Below, in pieces: positions 38,126 through 48,198 of a stretch of 64,000 nt of DNA. Origin of the DNA: Xanthomonas sp. 3793 (lineage in GTDB: Bacteria; Pseudomonadota; Gammaproteobacteria; Xanthomonadales; Xanthomonadaceae); NCBI RefSeq assembly GCF_024806835.1, contig NZ_JANTYU010000001.1, forward strand, positions 682,001 through 746,000. Reading direction: 5' to 3'. The notes beneath the pieces were generated by a model. It worked only from the letters and a program-made list of their open reading frames with translations, did no database searches and was not told the origin of the DNA. The number at the start of each line of letters is the position of its first letter. Positions within the stretch are counted from its first letter, which is position 1. The position numbers were made by a program, and so were the translations under genes.

Positions 38126-40308
38126 GGTGCGATCTCCCCGATGGCTGCCGGCCCGACGATCAACGCGCTGATCTGTGCCGTGTTGACCACCCCGTCGCGA
38201 CCGCCACGGCCGCCGTTGTACTGCGCAAAGTGCGCCAGTGCGCTCATGTTGAAGCCATCGTCCAGCCGAAATGCGCAGGCCTGCCCGGCCACCACATCGA
38301 ACGTCGCCTGCGTGGACACCTGCTCGCCCACGCTATGCGGCATCACGATGACGTGCGATTGCGCGGGTTTGCCCGGGCATTCCAGCACCAGCCGTTTCAC
38401 CGCCGCAGTGACGCCGGTATTGATCGGGCCATTGTCGTTGCGATAGCGCAGCGACACCCGATGCGGGCCGCTACGCGACGGCTTCCATTTCCAGGCTTGG
38501 TTACCGCGCAGTTCCTGCGCCGGCCCGAGCGTCAACGAAGGACCGTGCAGCGATTCGATGCCTGCAGCACGTCGGGTCAGGCTGAGCACATGCAACACGC
38601 CGTCACCGGCAAGATCCCAGTGTTCACTTGCATCCAACGCACGGCCATCCATGTACAGCGTCGTGCCTGCGGGAATGGCGATGCGATGACCACCGCCCTG
38701 CCGTAGCGCAACCGGCAGCGCAGGCGTTTGCGGTGCAAACACCTGCACCGGCTGCGGCGGTGCGGCCAGATCGGCCTTGCGACCGACCAACTGCACCTGC
38801 GTTGTCTGGCCCTGCCGGGTAACGCGGCCGGCCACCAGCAAGTCGCCTTCTTCGTTGATGGGGCGCTGCAAGACATAGCGCCGTGCGCCCTGCTCCAGCA
38901 CGATCTGCTGGCGCTCGCCGAACAGCAGCGGCAGCAGACTACCCGGCAATTTCGGGGTGACGCTGCCATCGGCAGAGACACCGAACACGCCTTCCAGCAC
39001 TGCGGAGAGATAACCCGCAACCGACCACAGCTGACGTGGCGAATTCACCACCGGGCCGCTGCGTGCGCCATCTTCCACATGCACGGCCAGGCTTTGCATC
39101 TCGTAGTTTTCCATGTTGGAGCCGGCCAGCGCACTGCCGCGCATCAGCGATTGCAGCTCCACTGCGATGCGTGGCGCATCGTCCAGCGCACGCGCTGCAC
39201 GCAAGGCGTAGGCGCTGACGAATGGCCAGATGGCGCGATTGTGATAAATCGGCTGCGCCGCCTCCTGCGGCCACACCACCGGGCTGCCACCGGTAACCAT
39301 CGGATAATTGCGCAGCGCCGTGCGTGCCCGCTCTGCGGGGAACACATCGGCCAGCACGCCCAGCGACACACCCAGCAGATCGACCTTGGCGTAGCGCACC
39401 GGATGCGCCGCCGTGCCGAGATAACTCACATACTGGCTGCTGTCTGCATCCCAGAAGCGTGCATCGATGGCCCGACGCAAGGCATTCGCCCACTGCGCGT
39501 AATCGGCAGCGCGTGCGCCGCCATGCTGGCGTGCCAGCTGCTCGGCCAGACGTAGCGCCTGGTAATGCAACACATTGGTCGATAGCGCAAACGAGTCGGC
39601 GATGAAGCCTACGTTCTCGCGCGTCCACTCCGGATAGGTTTGCTCGCGCCAGTCCAGAAACGAGGTTTCTCCACGGTAGAGGCCGATCTGCGCATCGAAC
39701 ACCGCATCGCGATCCTGCGCAATGGTGGCCTGCAGCGCCTGCCAGACGTCTTGCGCAAAGTCCTTGTCGTCCAGCAATCCGCGCGCGGCCAGAAACCACA
39801 CCACCCGGTCGCTGCTGATCGGCCAGCTGCCACCGGAGCCGGTGTCCTGCGCAACGAACACGCCAGGCGTGCGTCCGTCGCGTGCGGCCGACAGCTTGAA
39901 GCGCAGTGCATTGCGTGTGCGCTCCGGCTCCAGCCGCGCCAGCGCAAGATCGGCGGCAAAACTGACATCGCGGGTCCACACATACGGCCAGCGTTCGCCG
40001 GTCTCGAAGCACTTGCATGGCACCGGCTTGCCAGCGTTGAAGGCCGGATCGCGGATCGCATCGACACGGTCGTCGGCCAACTCCTGCTGGGCCAACGCGA
40101 ACAAGGCGTCGAACATCGGGCTGGCGGTGTGCGTGCGCATCGGCTGCGCCGCAATGCGGCGCTCGCCCTGCGGCCATCGCAACACGAAACCGCCATCGTC
40201 CAGCGCCTGCGCCTGTGCGCGGCGCCCCTGAAATTCCAACTCATCGGCCAATACCGCCGAGCTTGCCGCAACGCCGAACGTTGCAGCCATGCAGATCATC
40301 TTCAGCAT
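38122..40308 (-). CDS. Secreted six-hairpin glycosidase (GH15/GH63-like glucosidase)
   Basis: A 728-residue protein with a signal peptide (MLKMICMAATFGVAASSAVLA). It has a six-hairpin catalytic domain: WPYVWTRDVSFAADLALA near residue 120, TYPEWTRENVGFIADSFALSTN, NYPMVTGGSPVVWPQEA and NRAIWPFVSAYALRA. A beta-sandwich-like C-terminus (RSGPHRVSLRYRNDNGPINTG) resembles a carbohydrate-binding module. This supports an exo-acting glucosidase on alpha-glucans. The exact GH family cannot be fixed by eye. It opens the three-gene minus-strand operon. Confidence 0.82.
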   Translation of the reverse strand: MLKMICMAATFGVAASSAVLADELEFQGRRAQAQALDDGGFVLRWPQGERRIAAQPMRTHTASPMFDALFALAQQELADDRVDAIRDPAFNAGKPVPCKCFETGERWPYVWTRDVSFAADLALARLEPERTRNALRFKLSAARDGRTPGVFVAQDTGSGGSWPISSDRVVWFLAARGLLDDKDFAQDVWQALQATIAQDRDAVFDAQIGLYRGETSFLDWREQTYPEWTRENVGFIADSFALSTNVLHYQALRLAEQLARQHGGARAADYAQWANALRRAIDARFWDADSSQYVSYLGTAAHPVRYAKVDLLGVSLGVLADVFPAERARTALRNYPMVTGGSPVVWPQEAAQPIYHNRAIWPFVSAYALRAARALDDAPRIAVELQSLMRGSALAGSNMENYEMQSLAVHVEDGARSGPVVNSPRQLWSVAGYLSAVLEGVFGVSADGSVTPKLPGSLLPLLFGERQQIVLEQGARRYVLQRPINEEGDLLVAGRVTRQGQTTQVQLVGRKADLAAPPQPVQVFAPQTPALPVALRQGGGHRIAIPAGTTLYMDGRALDASEHWDLAGDGVLHVLSLTRRAAGIESLHGPSLTLGPAQELRGNQAWKWKPSRSGPHRVSLRYRNDNGPINTGVTAAVKRLVLECPGKPAQSHVIVMPHSVGEQVSTQATFDVVAGQACAFRLDDGFNMSALAHFAQYNGGRGGRDGVVNTAQISALIVGPAAIGEIAP

Positions 40309-40449
40309 CGAAGCGGCGAGACGGCTCGCGCCGTCAGCCTTCCTCCCTCGTTGCACGCGTTGTGGTGCGCGGCACGGGCGTGCCACGGTCGCGGACCCTC
40401 CCAGGTGCCGTACGCCATGGTAGACGCGCACCCTGCCCCGGCGCACCAC

Positions 40450-40463
40450 TGCATACGTATTCA
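40450..40463. promoter_or_regulatory. Putative LacI-family operator, glucosidase/GH97 divergent region
   Basis: TGCATACGTATTCA, a near-perfect palindrome with a central CG as in LacI-family operators. It lies between the divergent six-hairpin glucosidase and GH97 genes and is identical to the sites at 42795 (inverted) and 48199. Confidence 0.72.
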
Positions 40464-40549
40464 TGGCAGCAACGGGCATGCAGCACGGCGCTTGCACGGC
40501 GTAGCGCTGCATAGTCGCCGCTTCTGCATCGGTCGCCTTGGGAGGGGAT

Positions 40550-42631
40550 ATGCCGCTGTCTTCATGTCGAGCACGCTCGACGCTGGGCGCGCGCTGGATC
40601 GCGCGCCTGCTGTTGCTCGCCTGCATCGCGAGCGTGGCGCCAATGCTGCATGCCGAGGTCACCACGATCGATGTCGCCTCGCCCGGCAAGATCCTGCAGG
40701 TGAGCCTGGAGCTGGATGGCGGCACGCCGTACTACCGCGTGCAACGCCTGGGCCAGCCGGTGCTGCAGCGTTCACGGCTGGGTTTCAATCTGCGCGACGG
40801 ACGCCTGGACCGCGGACTGGTGGTGCTGTCGCAGACACGCCAGAGTCATGACGACACCTGGGAGCAACCCTGGGGCGAAACCCGCCTGGTCCGCAACCAC
40901 TACAACGAATTGCGTGTTCGCCTGGGCGAGCGTGACGGTGCGCAGCGTAGCTTCGAGGTCGTCTTTCGCGTCTACGACGATGGGCTGGGCCTGCGCTATC
41001 ACTTTCCCGAACAAGCCGGCCTGCGCGAAGCGATCGTCGACGACGAACTCACCGAATTCGCCATTGCTCAACACGCCGATGCATGGTGGATTCCGGCGGG
41101 CGAACCGATCCATTACGAGTATCTCTACAACCGCACGCCACTGAATCAACTCACCCTGGCCCACACGCCGCTCACGCTACGTACCGACAGCGGGCTGCAT
41201 CTCGCACTGCACGAAGCGGCGTTGGTGGACTACGCGGGAATGTGGCTGCGTCGCACCGACGACCAGCGCCTGCGCGCACAGTTATCGCCCGCAGCCGAAG
41301 GCTGGAAGGTGCGCCGCACCCTGCCGTTCGATACGCCGTGGCGCACGCTACAGATCGCCGATCAGGCCACCGGCCTGGTGGAATCCAACCTGATCCTCAA
41401 CCTCAACGAACCCAATGCGCTGGGCAATGTGGACTGGGTCAAGCCGTCCAAGTACGTCGGTGTGTGGTGGTCGATGCATCTCAACCAACAGACCTGGGCC
41501 ACCGGGCCCAAACACGCGGCTACCACCGCCACGACCCGGCGCTACATCGACTTTGCCGCCGCACACGGATTTCGTGGTGTGCTGGTCGAAGGCTGGAACC
41601 CGGGCTGGGACGGCGAATGGTTCGGCAACGGAGGTAGCTTCGATTTCACAAGATCCACGCCGGACTTCGACCTTCCCGCATTGAGCACGTACGCCGCGGG
41701 CAAAGGCGTGCATCTGATCGGCCATCATGAAACGGGGTGCGCAGTGGACCATTACGAGGACCAGATCGCCGAGGCGATGGACCTGTACGCACGCTTCGGC
41801 GTGGACTCGGTCAAGACCGGCTATGTCTGCGACGACGGCCAGGTGGAGCGACGCAACCCTGCAGGCGGCGCGCCGCTGCGCGAGTGGCACGACGGCCAGT
41901 GGATGGCGCGCCATCATCTGCGCGTGGTGCGCGAGGCCGCCGAGCGGCATATTGCGGTCAATGCGCACGAGCCGATCAAGGATACCGGCCTGCGCCGCAC
42001 CTATCCCAACTGGATCTCTCGCGAAGGTGCGCGCGGCATGGAATACAACGCCTGGGGGCAGCCGCCCAATCCGCCGGAACACGAGGTCAACCTGGTGTTT
42101 ACGCGCCTGCTCGCCGGACCGATGGATTACACGCCGGGTATCGTCAGCCTGAAGGGCCGCAACGGCCAGGCCATCCCCAGCACGTTGGCGCGGCAACTGG
42201 CGCTGTATGTGACGCTGTATAGCCCGATCCAGATGGCCGCCGATCTACCCGAGCATTATCTGCAGCATCGCGACGCATTCCGCTTCATCGAAGACGTCGC
42301 AGTGGACTGGGACCAGACCCGCGCATTGAATGGCGAAGTGGGCGACTACGTGACCATCGCGCGCAAGGATCGGCATAGCCGCGAATGGTTCCTGGGCAGC
42401 ATTACCGACGAATACGGTCGCCTGCTGCAGGTGCCGCTGGGCTTTCTCGAACCCGGCGTGCGCTATACCGCGCAGATCTATCGCGATGGCGACGGCGCCG
42501 ATTACGTGAGCAACCCGTTCGCTTTCGTGCGCGAAGAGCGCCAGGTCGGCAGCACCGACACCCTCGAGGTGCGCCTGGCCCCCGGTGGAGGCCAGGCCGT
42601 TCGCTTCGTACCGATGGATGGCAACCGTTGA
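40550..42631 (+). CDS. GH97 alpha-glucosidase (SusB-like)
   Basis: A 693-residue periplasmic glucosidase. The ATG at 40550 follows GGGAGGGG and begins a long signal peptide ending near MLHAEV. The GH97 domains are present: N-terminal beta-sandwich (SPGKILQVSLELDGGTPYY), the barrel with GVLVEGWNPGWDGEW, LIGHHETG, VNAHEPIKDTGLRRTYPN and REGARGMEYNAWG, and a C-terminal sandwich. Glutamates in HHET, HEPI and MEYN agree with the calcium-dependent inverting (SusB) subgroup. It would release glucose from maltodextrins in the periplasm. Confidence 0.93.
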   Translation: MPLSSCRARSTLGARWIARLLLLACIASVAPMLHAEVTTIDVASPGKILQVSLELDGGTPYYRVQRLGQPVLQRSRLGFNLRDGRLDRGLVVLSQTRQSHDDTWEQPWGETRLVRNHYNELRVRLGERDGAQRSFEVVFRVYDDGLGLRYHFPEQAGLREAIVDDELTEFAIAQHADAWWIPAGEPIHYEYLYNRTPLNQLTLAHTPLTLRTDSGLHLALHEAALVDYAGMWLRRTDDQRLRAQLSPAAEGWKVRRTLPFDTPWRTLQIADQATGLVESNLILNLNEPNALGNVDWVKPSKYVGVWWSMHLNQQTWATGPKHAATTATTRRYIDFAAAHGFRGVLVEGWNPGWDGEWFGNGGSFDFTRSTPDFDLPALSTYAAGKGVHLIGHHETGCAVDHYEDQIAEAMDLYARFGVDSVKTGYVCDDGQVERRNPAGGAPLREWHDGQWMARHHLRVVREAAERHIAVNAHEPIKDTGLRRTYPNWISREGARGMEYNAWGQPPNPPEHEVNLVFTRLLAGPMDYTPGIVSLKGRNGQAIPSTLARQLALYVTLYSPIQMAADLPEHYLQHRDAFRFIEDVAVDWDQTRALNGEVGDYVTIARKDRHSREWFLGSITDEYGRLLQVPLGFLEPGVRYTAQIYRDGDGADYVSNPFAFVREERQVGSTDTLEVRLAPGGGQAVRFVPMDGNR

Positions 42632-42941
42632 GTGATGCCCCGCAACACGTTGCCCCGCATCCATCGCCATTGATTGCACGTCGCTGCGGCGCCGGGCTGC
42701 TGTAGATCCCGTGTCGCACGATGGGCGCCCGGCGGCGACCGTTTCGTGCGCGGGATATGCCGTGTGGAATCGATTTCATTGCCGTTGCGCGGGTTGAATA
42801 CGTATGCAGCAGCCGTTTGCATGCGGGTGCGGTGTCTACCATACGTTGCAGTCGTGACGTCCGTCCGGGCGTGCGACGCATGACATCCAGGCGTCTGCCG
42901 GATCAAAAAATCAAAGAACAACATGTACCTGGGAGGGGAAA
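42632..42941. other. Intergenic region GH97 / TonB receptor
   Basis: Promoter region of the receptor. It contains the 14-bp operator-like site at 42795-42808, and a GGGAGGGG ribosome site just before the receptor ATG. No gene. Confidence 0.55.
42795..42808. promoter_or_regulatory. Putative LacI-family operator upstream of the TonB receptor
   Basis: TGAATACGTATGCA, the exact reverse complement of the sites at 40450 and 48199, located about 135 bases upstream of the receptor start. Confidence 0.72.
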
Positions 42942-45716
42942 ATGTTGAAGCACAAGCGCTCCGCGCTGAGTATCGCCCTGGCCGTTGCCATGGCACCGAC
43001 GCTGGCTGCCGCGCAATCGGCAACGCCTGCACAAGCCACCGGCACCGAACAACCCGCGTCCGAGCAAGCAACCGGCGCAGTCACCGAGTTGGACAAGGTC
43101 CAGGTCACCGGCCTGCGCCGCGCGATCGAAGGCGCCATCTCGGTCAAGCGTGATTCCACCTCGATCGTGGAAGCCATTTCGGCCGAAGACATCGGCCGCC
43201 TGCCCGACGTCAGCATCGCCGAATCGCTTGCGCGCCTGCCTGGCCTGGCCGCGCAGCGCGTGGCCGGTCGCGCGCAGGTGATCAGCGTGCGCGGCCTGTC
43301 GCCGGACTTTTCCACCACCCTGCTCAATGGCCGCGAAGTGGTCAGCACCGGCGATAACCGCAGCGTGGAATTCGACCAGTATCCGTCCGAGCTGGTCAGC
43401 GGCGTTACCGTCTACAAGACCCCGGATGCCGGCCTGGTCGGCCAGGGCCTGTCCGGCACCGTCGACATGCAGACCGCACGCCCGCTCAGCTACAACGAGC
43501 GGGTGATCGCCATCGGCGGCCGTTACCAGCGCAATTCGCTGGGCAAGGCTGCCAATGTCGACCCCTACGGCAACCGCTTCAATGTCAGCTACATCGACCA
43601 GTTCGCCGACCGCACCATCGGCCTGACCATCGGCTACGCCCACACCGACATGCCGATCCAGGAGAACCAGGTGGGTTTGTACGAACCCTGGCAGCCGGTC
43701 AACGCACAGCGCCAGCGCCCCGGCGTCGCCGATGGCGTGTATTTCTCCGACGGCATCAAGGCGCTGCGCCGCACCGGCAACCAGAAGCGCGATGGCGTCA
43801 TGGCCACGCTGCAGTATCGCCCGTCCAATGCCTGGACCAGCACACTCGATGCCTTCCACACCAAGGCCGAGCAGATCGACACGGCCAACCAGTTCGAGCT
43901 CAACCTGAGCAACTACAACGGCGGCTACACGCCGGGCCTGAACATCACCGACGTGCGCGTCAACGACCGCAACACCTTCCTGGGCGGCACAGCCAGCGGC
44001 GTCTATCCGCTGGTGCGCGGCATGTACAACAAGCGCGAAGACAAGATCGAAGCATTTGGCTGGAACAACGAAATCACTGCCGGTGCGGTCAAGATCATCG
44101 CCGACCTGAACTACTCCAAGGCCACCCGCGACGAACTGAACCTGGAGAACAACCTCCAGCGGGCGCCCATGCCGCAACTGGACACGGTGGGAGTGTCGGT
44201 CGCCGGCAACGGCTTCTCGCAGCTGGCGCCGGGCATGAATTATTCCAATCCGGACGAGCTGTTCCTCACCAACACCATCTACGGCTCCGGCTACGGCAAG
44301 GTGCCACGCGTGGAAGACGTGCTGAAGGGCGCGCGCCTGCAGGCAAGCTTCCCCATGCCCGAAGCGCTGCGCTGGTTTTCCGATCTGGACGTGGGCGTCA
44401 ACTACGCCAATCGCGAAAAGCAGAAGACCCAGCCGGAAGGCAACATCACGCTGGGCGCGCAGGGCGAAGCCACGGTGGCGGCGGACCTGCAATACGCCCC
44501 GGTCAACCTCGGCTTTGCCGGTCTCGGATCCCTGCCAGCCTGGAACGTACCGGCCGCAGTATCGCGCTACATGCTGTTCAACCCCAGCGACGATGCCTCG
44601 TTCCTGGTGTCCAAGGCCTGGACGGTCGAAGAGAAGATCACCACCGCCTGGCTGCGCGCCAACATCGATACCGAATGGGGCGAGGTTGGCGTGCGCGGCA
44701 ATATCGGCGTGCAGCTGCAGAGCGCCGACCAATCCTCGCAAGCCAATTACTGGGATGCCTCGCAACCGCCTGGCAGCGAAGTGCGCCCGATCGACGACGG
44801 CAAGAAGTACCGCGACTGGTTGCCCAGCCTGAATCTGGCCTTCCAGTTCCCGTACGAGCAGACGCTGCGCTTTGCGATGGCCAAACAGGTCGCGCGCCCG
44901 CGTGTGGACCAGCTACGCGCCTCGCTGGAGTTCGGCGTGGACACCTCCACCGGCCGCCCCGGCGCCAGCGGCGGCAACCCGATGCTCGACCCCTGGCGTG
45001 CAAACGCCATCGACCTCTCGTACGAAAAATATTTCGCCGAGCGCGCCTATGTGGCAGCTGCGTTCTTCTACAAGGACCTGAAGAGCTACATCTACACCCA
45101 GAGCCGCGACAACTACGACTTCTCCGCACTGGTTGCCGGTTACGTGCCGCCGCCGGGCTCGGCCCCGGTACTCACCACCGGCACCTTCAGCGCACCGTTC
45201 AATGGCAAGGGCGGCACGTTGCGCGGCGTCGAGCTCACTGCATCGCTGCCGCTGGACCTGCTGTTCGCACCGCTGGAAGGCTTCGGCATCCAGGCCAGCG
45301 CCACCTTCAACGACAGCGACGTCAAGATCCGCGACCCGGAAAGCGCCTCCAGCGTGGGCGATGGCGAAATCAGCCTGCCCGGCCTGTCCGAACGCGTGTA
45401 CAACCTCACCGCGTATTACGAGCACAAGGGCTTCGAAGCGCGCGTCAGCCAACGTCGCCGCTCGGACTTCATCGGCGAGATCGGCAACTTCAACGGCAAC
45501 CGCACCCTGCGCTACGTGGTCGGCGAAAACATCACCGACGCGCAGATCAGCTACAACTTCAGCGACAACAGCAGCCTGACCGGCCTGACCCTGCTGCTGC
45601 AGGCCAGCAACCTCAGCAACTCGCCGTATCGCACCTATGCAGAAACCAAGGACCGCCCGCTCGAATACATCGAATGGGGCCGCACCTTCGTGCTGGGTGT
45701 GAACTACAAGTTCTGA
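42942..45716 (+). CDS. TonB-dependent receptor, probable maltodextrin receptor
   Basis: A 924-residue outer-membrane transporter with a signal peptide ending near LAAAQS and a TonB-box region before the plug. The plug domain is VTGLRRAIEGAISVKRDSTS, ISAEDIGRLPDVSIAESLARLPG, then VISVRGLSPDFSTTLLNGRE. It ends with a beta-barrel terminating in aromatic FVLGVNYKF. Receptors of this Caulobacter MalA-like group import maltodextrins in proteobacteria. It sits between GH97 and the cytoplasmic alpha-glucosidase, has an operator-like site upstream, and is followed at about 200 bases by a terminator. Confidence 0.93.
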   Translation: MLKHKRSALSIALAVAMAPTLAAAQSATPAQATGTEQPASEQATGAVTELDKVQVTGLRRAIEGAISVKRDSTSIVEAISAEDIGRLPDVSIAESLARLPGLAAQRVAGRAQVISVRGLSPDFSTTLLNGREVVSTGDNRSVEFDQYPSELVSGVTVYKTPDAGLVGQGLSGTVDMQTARPLSYNERVIAIGGRYQRNSLGKAANVDPYGNRFNVSYIDQFADRTIGLTIGYAHTDMPIQENQVGLYEPWQPVNAQRQRPGVADGVYFSDGIKALRRTGNQKRDGVMATLQYRPSNAWTSTLDAFHTKAEQIDTANQFELNLSNYNGGYTPGLNITDVRVNDRNTFLGGTASGVYPLVRGMYNKREDKIEAFGWNNEITAGAVKIIADLNYSKATRDELNLENNLQRAPMPQLDTVGVSVAGNGFSQLAPGMNYSNPDELFLTNTIYGSGYGKVPRVEDVLKGARLQASFPMPEALRWFSDLDVGVNYANREKQKTQPEGNITLGAQGEATVAADLQYAPVNLGFAGLGSLPAWNVPAAVSRYMLFNPSDDASFLVSKAWTVEEKITTAWLRANIDTEWGEVGVRGNIGVQLQSADQSSQANYWDASQPPGSEVRPIDDGKKYRDWLPSLNLAFQFPYEQTLRFAMAKQVARPRVDQLRASLEFGVDTSTGRPGASGGNPMLDPWRANAIDLSYEKYFAERAYVAAAFFYKDLKSYIYTQSRDNYDFSALVAGYVPPPGSAPVLTTGTFSAPFNGKGGTLRGVELTASLPLDLLFAPLEGFGIQASATFNDSDVKIRDPESASSVGDGEISLPGLSERVYNLTAYYEHKGFEARVSQRRRSDFIGEIGNFNGNRTLRYVVGENITDAQISYNFSDNSSLTGLTLLLQASNLSNSPYRTYAETKDRPLEYIEWGRTFVLGVNYKF

Positions 45717-45922
45717 TCTGCTGCAGCACCAAACAGTGGCGCTATAGCCCTTCTCCCCCGGGAGAGGGGTTGGGGCGAGGGTACGGGGTTCAGGGAAACA
45801 CAATCAGCTCCAGGTGTACTGCTTTCATAATTCCCCAGATTATTCAGAAGTGGCTGCTCTCCAATCCGCGCAATGCAACCCAAAGCGCGCCGCTCCAGAA
45901 CCTCAAGATGGTGCCTACTCAG

Positions 45923-45956
45923 AAGCCGCCGGTCAAAGACCCGCGGCTTTTCTTTT
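45923..45956 (+). terminator. Rho-independent terminator downstream of the TonB receptor
   Basis: AAGCCGC and GCGGCTT form a seven-base stem, followed by TTCTTTT on the plus strand. About 210 bases after the receptor stop. Confidence 0.65.
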
Positions 45957-46413
45957 GAATGAGTACCACCGCCATTCGGGTAAACGCGATCACCACGGGA
46001 GCAGCTAGTAACAAGACCATGCATACGCCAAACGGGCGATACCGGAGCTCAAGAGGGGTATGTGCCGCTCGTGCACTCCGATTCAGAGTACCCCACCCAC
46101 ACCAATTGACGCCTGCTGGCTGCGTTCTGTCAGCCGCTTTCAATCGAGGGGATCGGGTGCTGAGCGCCACATGCGCACCTGACTTCTCGAAATTCCCATG
46201 CGCACCAGACGCCGTGACACGCGAGCCAGTGCGTCGACTGGCGATGTCGCGATCACACTCAGCTTCATCAGGCACCCGGCTCCTGCAGCTTGATCGGGCC
46301 GGCGCGCACGCATTGCCGTTTCCTGCAACAGCACCACCCATTTGACGCATCTTGAGTCGCTTGCCGGGCACAGCGCTCGGCGCAAGCACTGATTGGTAGC
46401 AGACACCGCATAC

Positions 46414-46446
46414 AAAAAAAACGAGGCATCACGATGGAATGCCTCG
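46414..46446 (-). terminator. Rho-independent terminator of the alpha-glucosidase gene
   Basis: CGAGGCAT and ATGCCTCG pair around a nine-base loop; on the minus strand eight Ts follow. It begins about 42 bases after the stop at 46488. Confidence 0.88.
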
Positions 46447-46487
46447 CCTGTCTCACTCAATCACAGCTACCCGCCTGTGAAACGGTG

Positions 46488-48107
46488 CTATCGGCCCTCG
46501 CCCGTGGCGCACACCACCGCGTGCCCAGGCAAGCTCACGCGTCCATCCTCGATCACGCCCCGCTCCACCCCCGGGACATCGAGCTGTACCCATGCGCCTT
46601 CAGGCAGCGCAAGCTCGGCAACAGCGGACGACAAATTGAAGACCAACAGCATGACCCGGCCTGCATGCTCACGACGAAACATCAGCACCGGCTCGGCGGT
46701 GTCGTAGAACGTAATCGCTCCTTCGCACAAGGCCGGCATGCGCCTGCGCCAGGCAAGAAACGCACGCACCGCGCTCAACACCGACTGCGCGTCGCCCTGC
46801 TGCACACTTACCGCGGCCAGGCGATGCGGCTCGGCCAACGGCAGCCACGGCTTGCCACTGGTGAAACCCGCTGACGGCGCATCGGTCCACGGCATCGGCG
46901 TGCGGCACCCGTCGCGCCCCTTGAAGGTTGGCCAGAACGTAATGCCATACGGGTCCTGCAGATCCTCGAATGCCACATCCGCCTCACCCAGCCCAAGCTC
47001 CTCGCCCTGGTACAGGCAGACCGAACCACGCAGCGAACACAGCAGCGCCACCACCATCCGCGCCAATGCGGGCGACGCATCTTCGCCGCCCCAACGCGTC
47101 ACCGCACGCACCACGTCATGATTGGAAATCGCCCAGCACGGCCAGCCTTCCAGCATGGTCGCCTCGAGCCGACTGACCGTCTCGCGGATATAGGCAGCGC
47201 TGTAATCCTGCACCAACAGCTCGAAGCTATAGCCCATGTGCAAACGGCCCTTGGCGGTGTACTCGGCCGTGGTTGCCAACGAATCTTCCGAAGAAATCTC
47301 GCCCAGGCTTACCGCATTCGGGTAGCGATCGAGCAACGCGCGCAGGCGCTCCAGGAACGGCAGATTCTCCGGCTGCGTGTTGTTGAAGTAGTGGTATTGG
47401 TACGCGTACGGATTGTCCGCACTGAAGCCACGCCCCACCCGCTTGTCCGCCGGCTTGGCCGGGTTGTCGCGCAGCTGCGCATCGTGGAAGCAGAAGTTGA
47501 TCGCATCCAGACGGAAGCCATCGACCCCGCGATCCAGCCAGAACCGCACATTGTCCAGGGTCGCCTGCTGCACATCGGTGTTGTGGAAATTGAGATCCGG
47601 CTGATCCACCAAAAAGTTATGCAGGTAGTACTGCTCGCGCCGCGGCTCCCACTGCCACGCCACCCCGCCGAAGATCGATAGCCAATTATTGGGCGGCGTG
47701 CCGTCCTCGCGCGGATCGGCCCACACGTACCAGTCCGCCTTTGCGTTGGTCTTGTCCTGCCGGCTCTCCTGAAACCACGCATGTTCGATCGAGGTATGGC
47801 TCAGCACCTGGTCGATCATCACCTTCAGCCCGAGCGCATGCGCCTTGTCGAGCAGGCGATCGAAATCTTCCAGCGTGCCGAACAGCGGATCCACCGCCCG
47901 GTAGTCCGCGATGTCATAGCCGAAATCGGCCATCGGTGACTTGAAGAACGGCGAGATCCAGATCGCATCCACGCCCAAGCCGGCGATGTAGTCGAGCTTG
48001 GCGATGATGCCCGGCAGATCGCCCACCCCATCGCCATTGGAATCCAGAAAACTACGCGGATAGATCTGATAGATGACGGCCCCGCGCCACCATGGTGTCT
48101 GCGACAT
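46488..48107 (-). CDS. aglA: Cytoplasmic GH13 alpha-glucosidase
   Basis: A 539-residue protein without a signal peptide. GH13 motifs: IDQVLSHTS at about 98-106, nucleophile Asp201 (FRLDAINF), acid/base Glu270 (LGEISSE) and Asp331 (SNHDVV). The start MSQTPWWRGAVIYQIYPRSF follows GGGAGGGGG. Xanthomonas AglA-type enzymes hydrolyse maltose, short maltodextrins or sucrose taken up by the transporter. Single gene with its own operator-like site upstream and terminator downstream. Gene name by resemblance to Xanthomonas AglA. Confidence 0.9.
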   Translation of the reverse strand: MSQTPWWRGAVIYQIYPRSFLDSNGDGVGDLPGIIAKLDYIAGLGVDAIWISPFFKSPMADFGYDIADYRAVDPLFGTLEDFDRLLDKAHALGLKVMIDQVLSHTSIEHAWFQESRQDKTNAKADWYVWADPREDGTPPNNWLSIFGGVAWQWEPRREQYYLHNFLVDQPDLNFHNTDVQQATLDNVRFWLDRGVDGFRLDAINFCFHDAQLRDNPAKPADKRVGRGFSADNPYAYQYHYFNNTQPENLPFLERLRALLDRYPNAVSLGEISSEDSLATTAEYTAKGRLHMGYSFELLVQDYSAAYIRETVSRLEATMLEGWPCWAISNHDVVRAVTRWGGEDASPALARMVVALLCSLRGSVCLYQGEELGLGEADVAFEDLQDPYGITFWPTFKGRDGCRTPMPWTDAPSAGFTSGKPWLPLAEPHRLAAVSVQQGDAQSVLSAVRAFLAWRRRMPALCEGAITFYDTAEPVLMFRREHAGRVMLLVFNLSSAVAELALPEGAWVQLDVPGVERGVIEDGRVSLPGHAVVCATGEGR

Positions 48108-48198
48108 GTATACCCCCTCCCGGGCCACTGCGGGCAACCAACATGGCCGCCAGCCAAGGGAGTTAGCCTAGCGGCGCAATGCGCGACAGGCGCGCGCG

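Larger units (their letters stand above)
45717..46487. other. Intergenic region TonB receptor / alpha-glucosidase (convergent)
   Basis: About 770 bases without a supported gene; short open frames here lack ribosome sites and family features. It contains a CCCTTCTCCCCCGGGAGAGGG dispersed-type palindrome near 45750, an intrinsic terminator for the receptor and one for the glucosidase. Confidence 0.5.

Noticed and set aside
40309-40725. Upstream extension of the six-hairpin glucosidase frame by about 139 codons
   Set aside because: The signal peptide starts at 40308, and the extension would run through the divergent promoter and operator-like site.
42903-44765. A 620-codon open frame antisense to the TonB receptor
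   Set aside because: Shadow of a high-GC gene; the plus strand has the complete receptor with signal peptide and barrel end.
45704-46024. A 106-codon frame in the receptor/aglA intergenic region
   Set aside because: No ribosome site, no homology-like pattern; it crosses a dispersed palindrome and a terminator.
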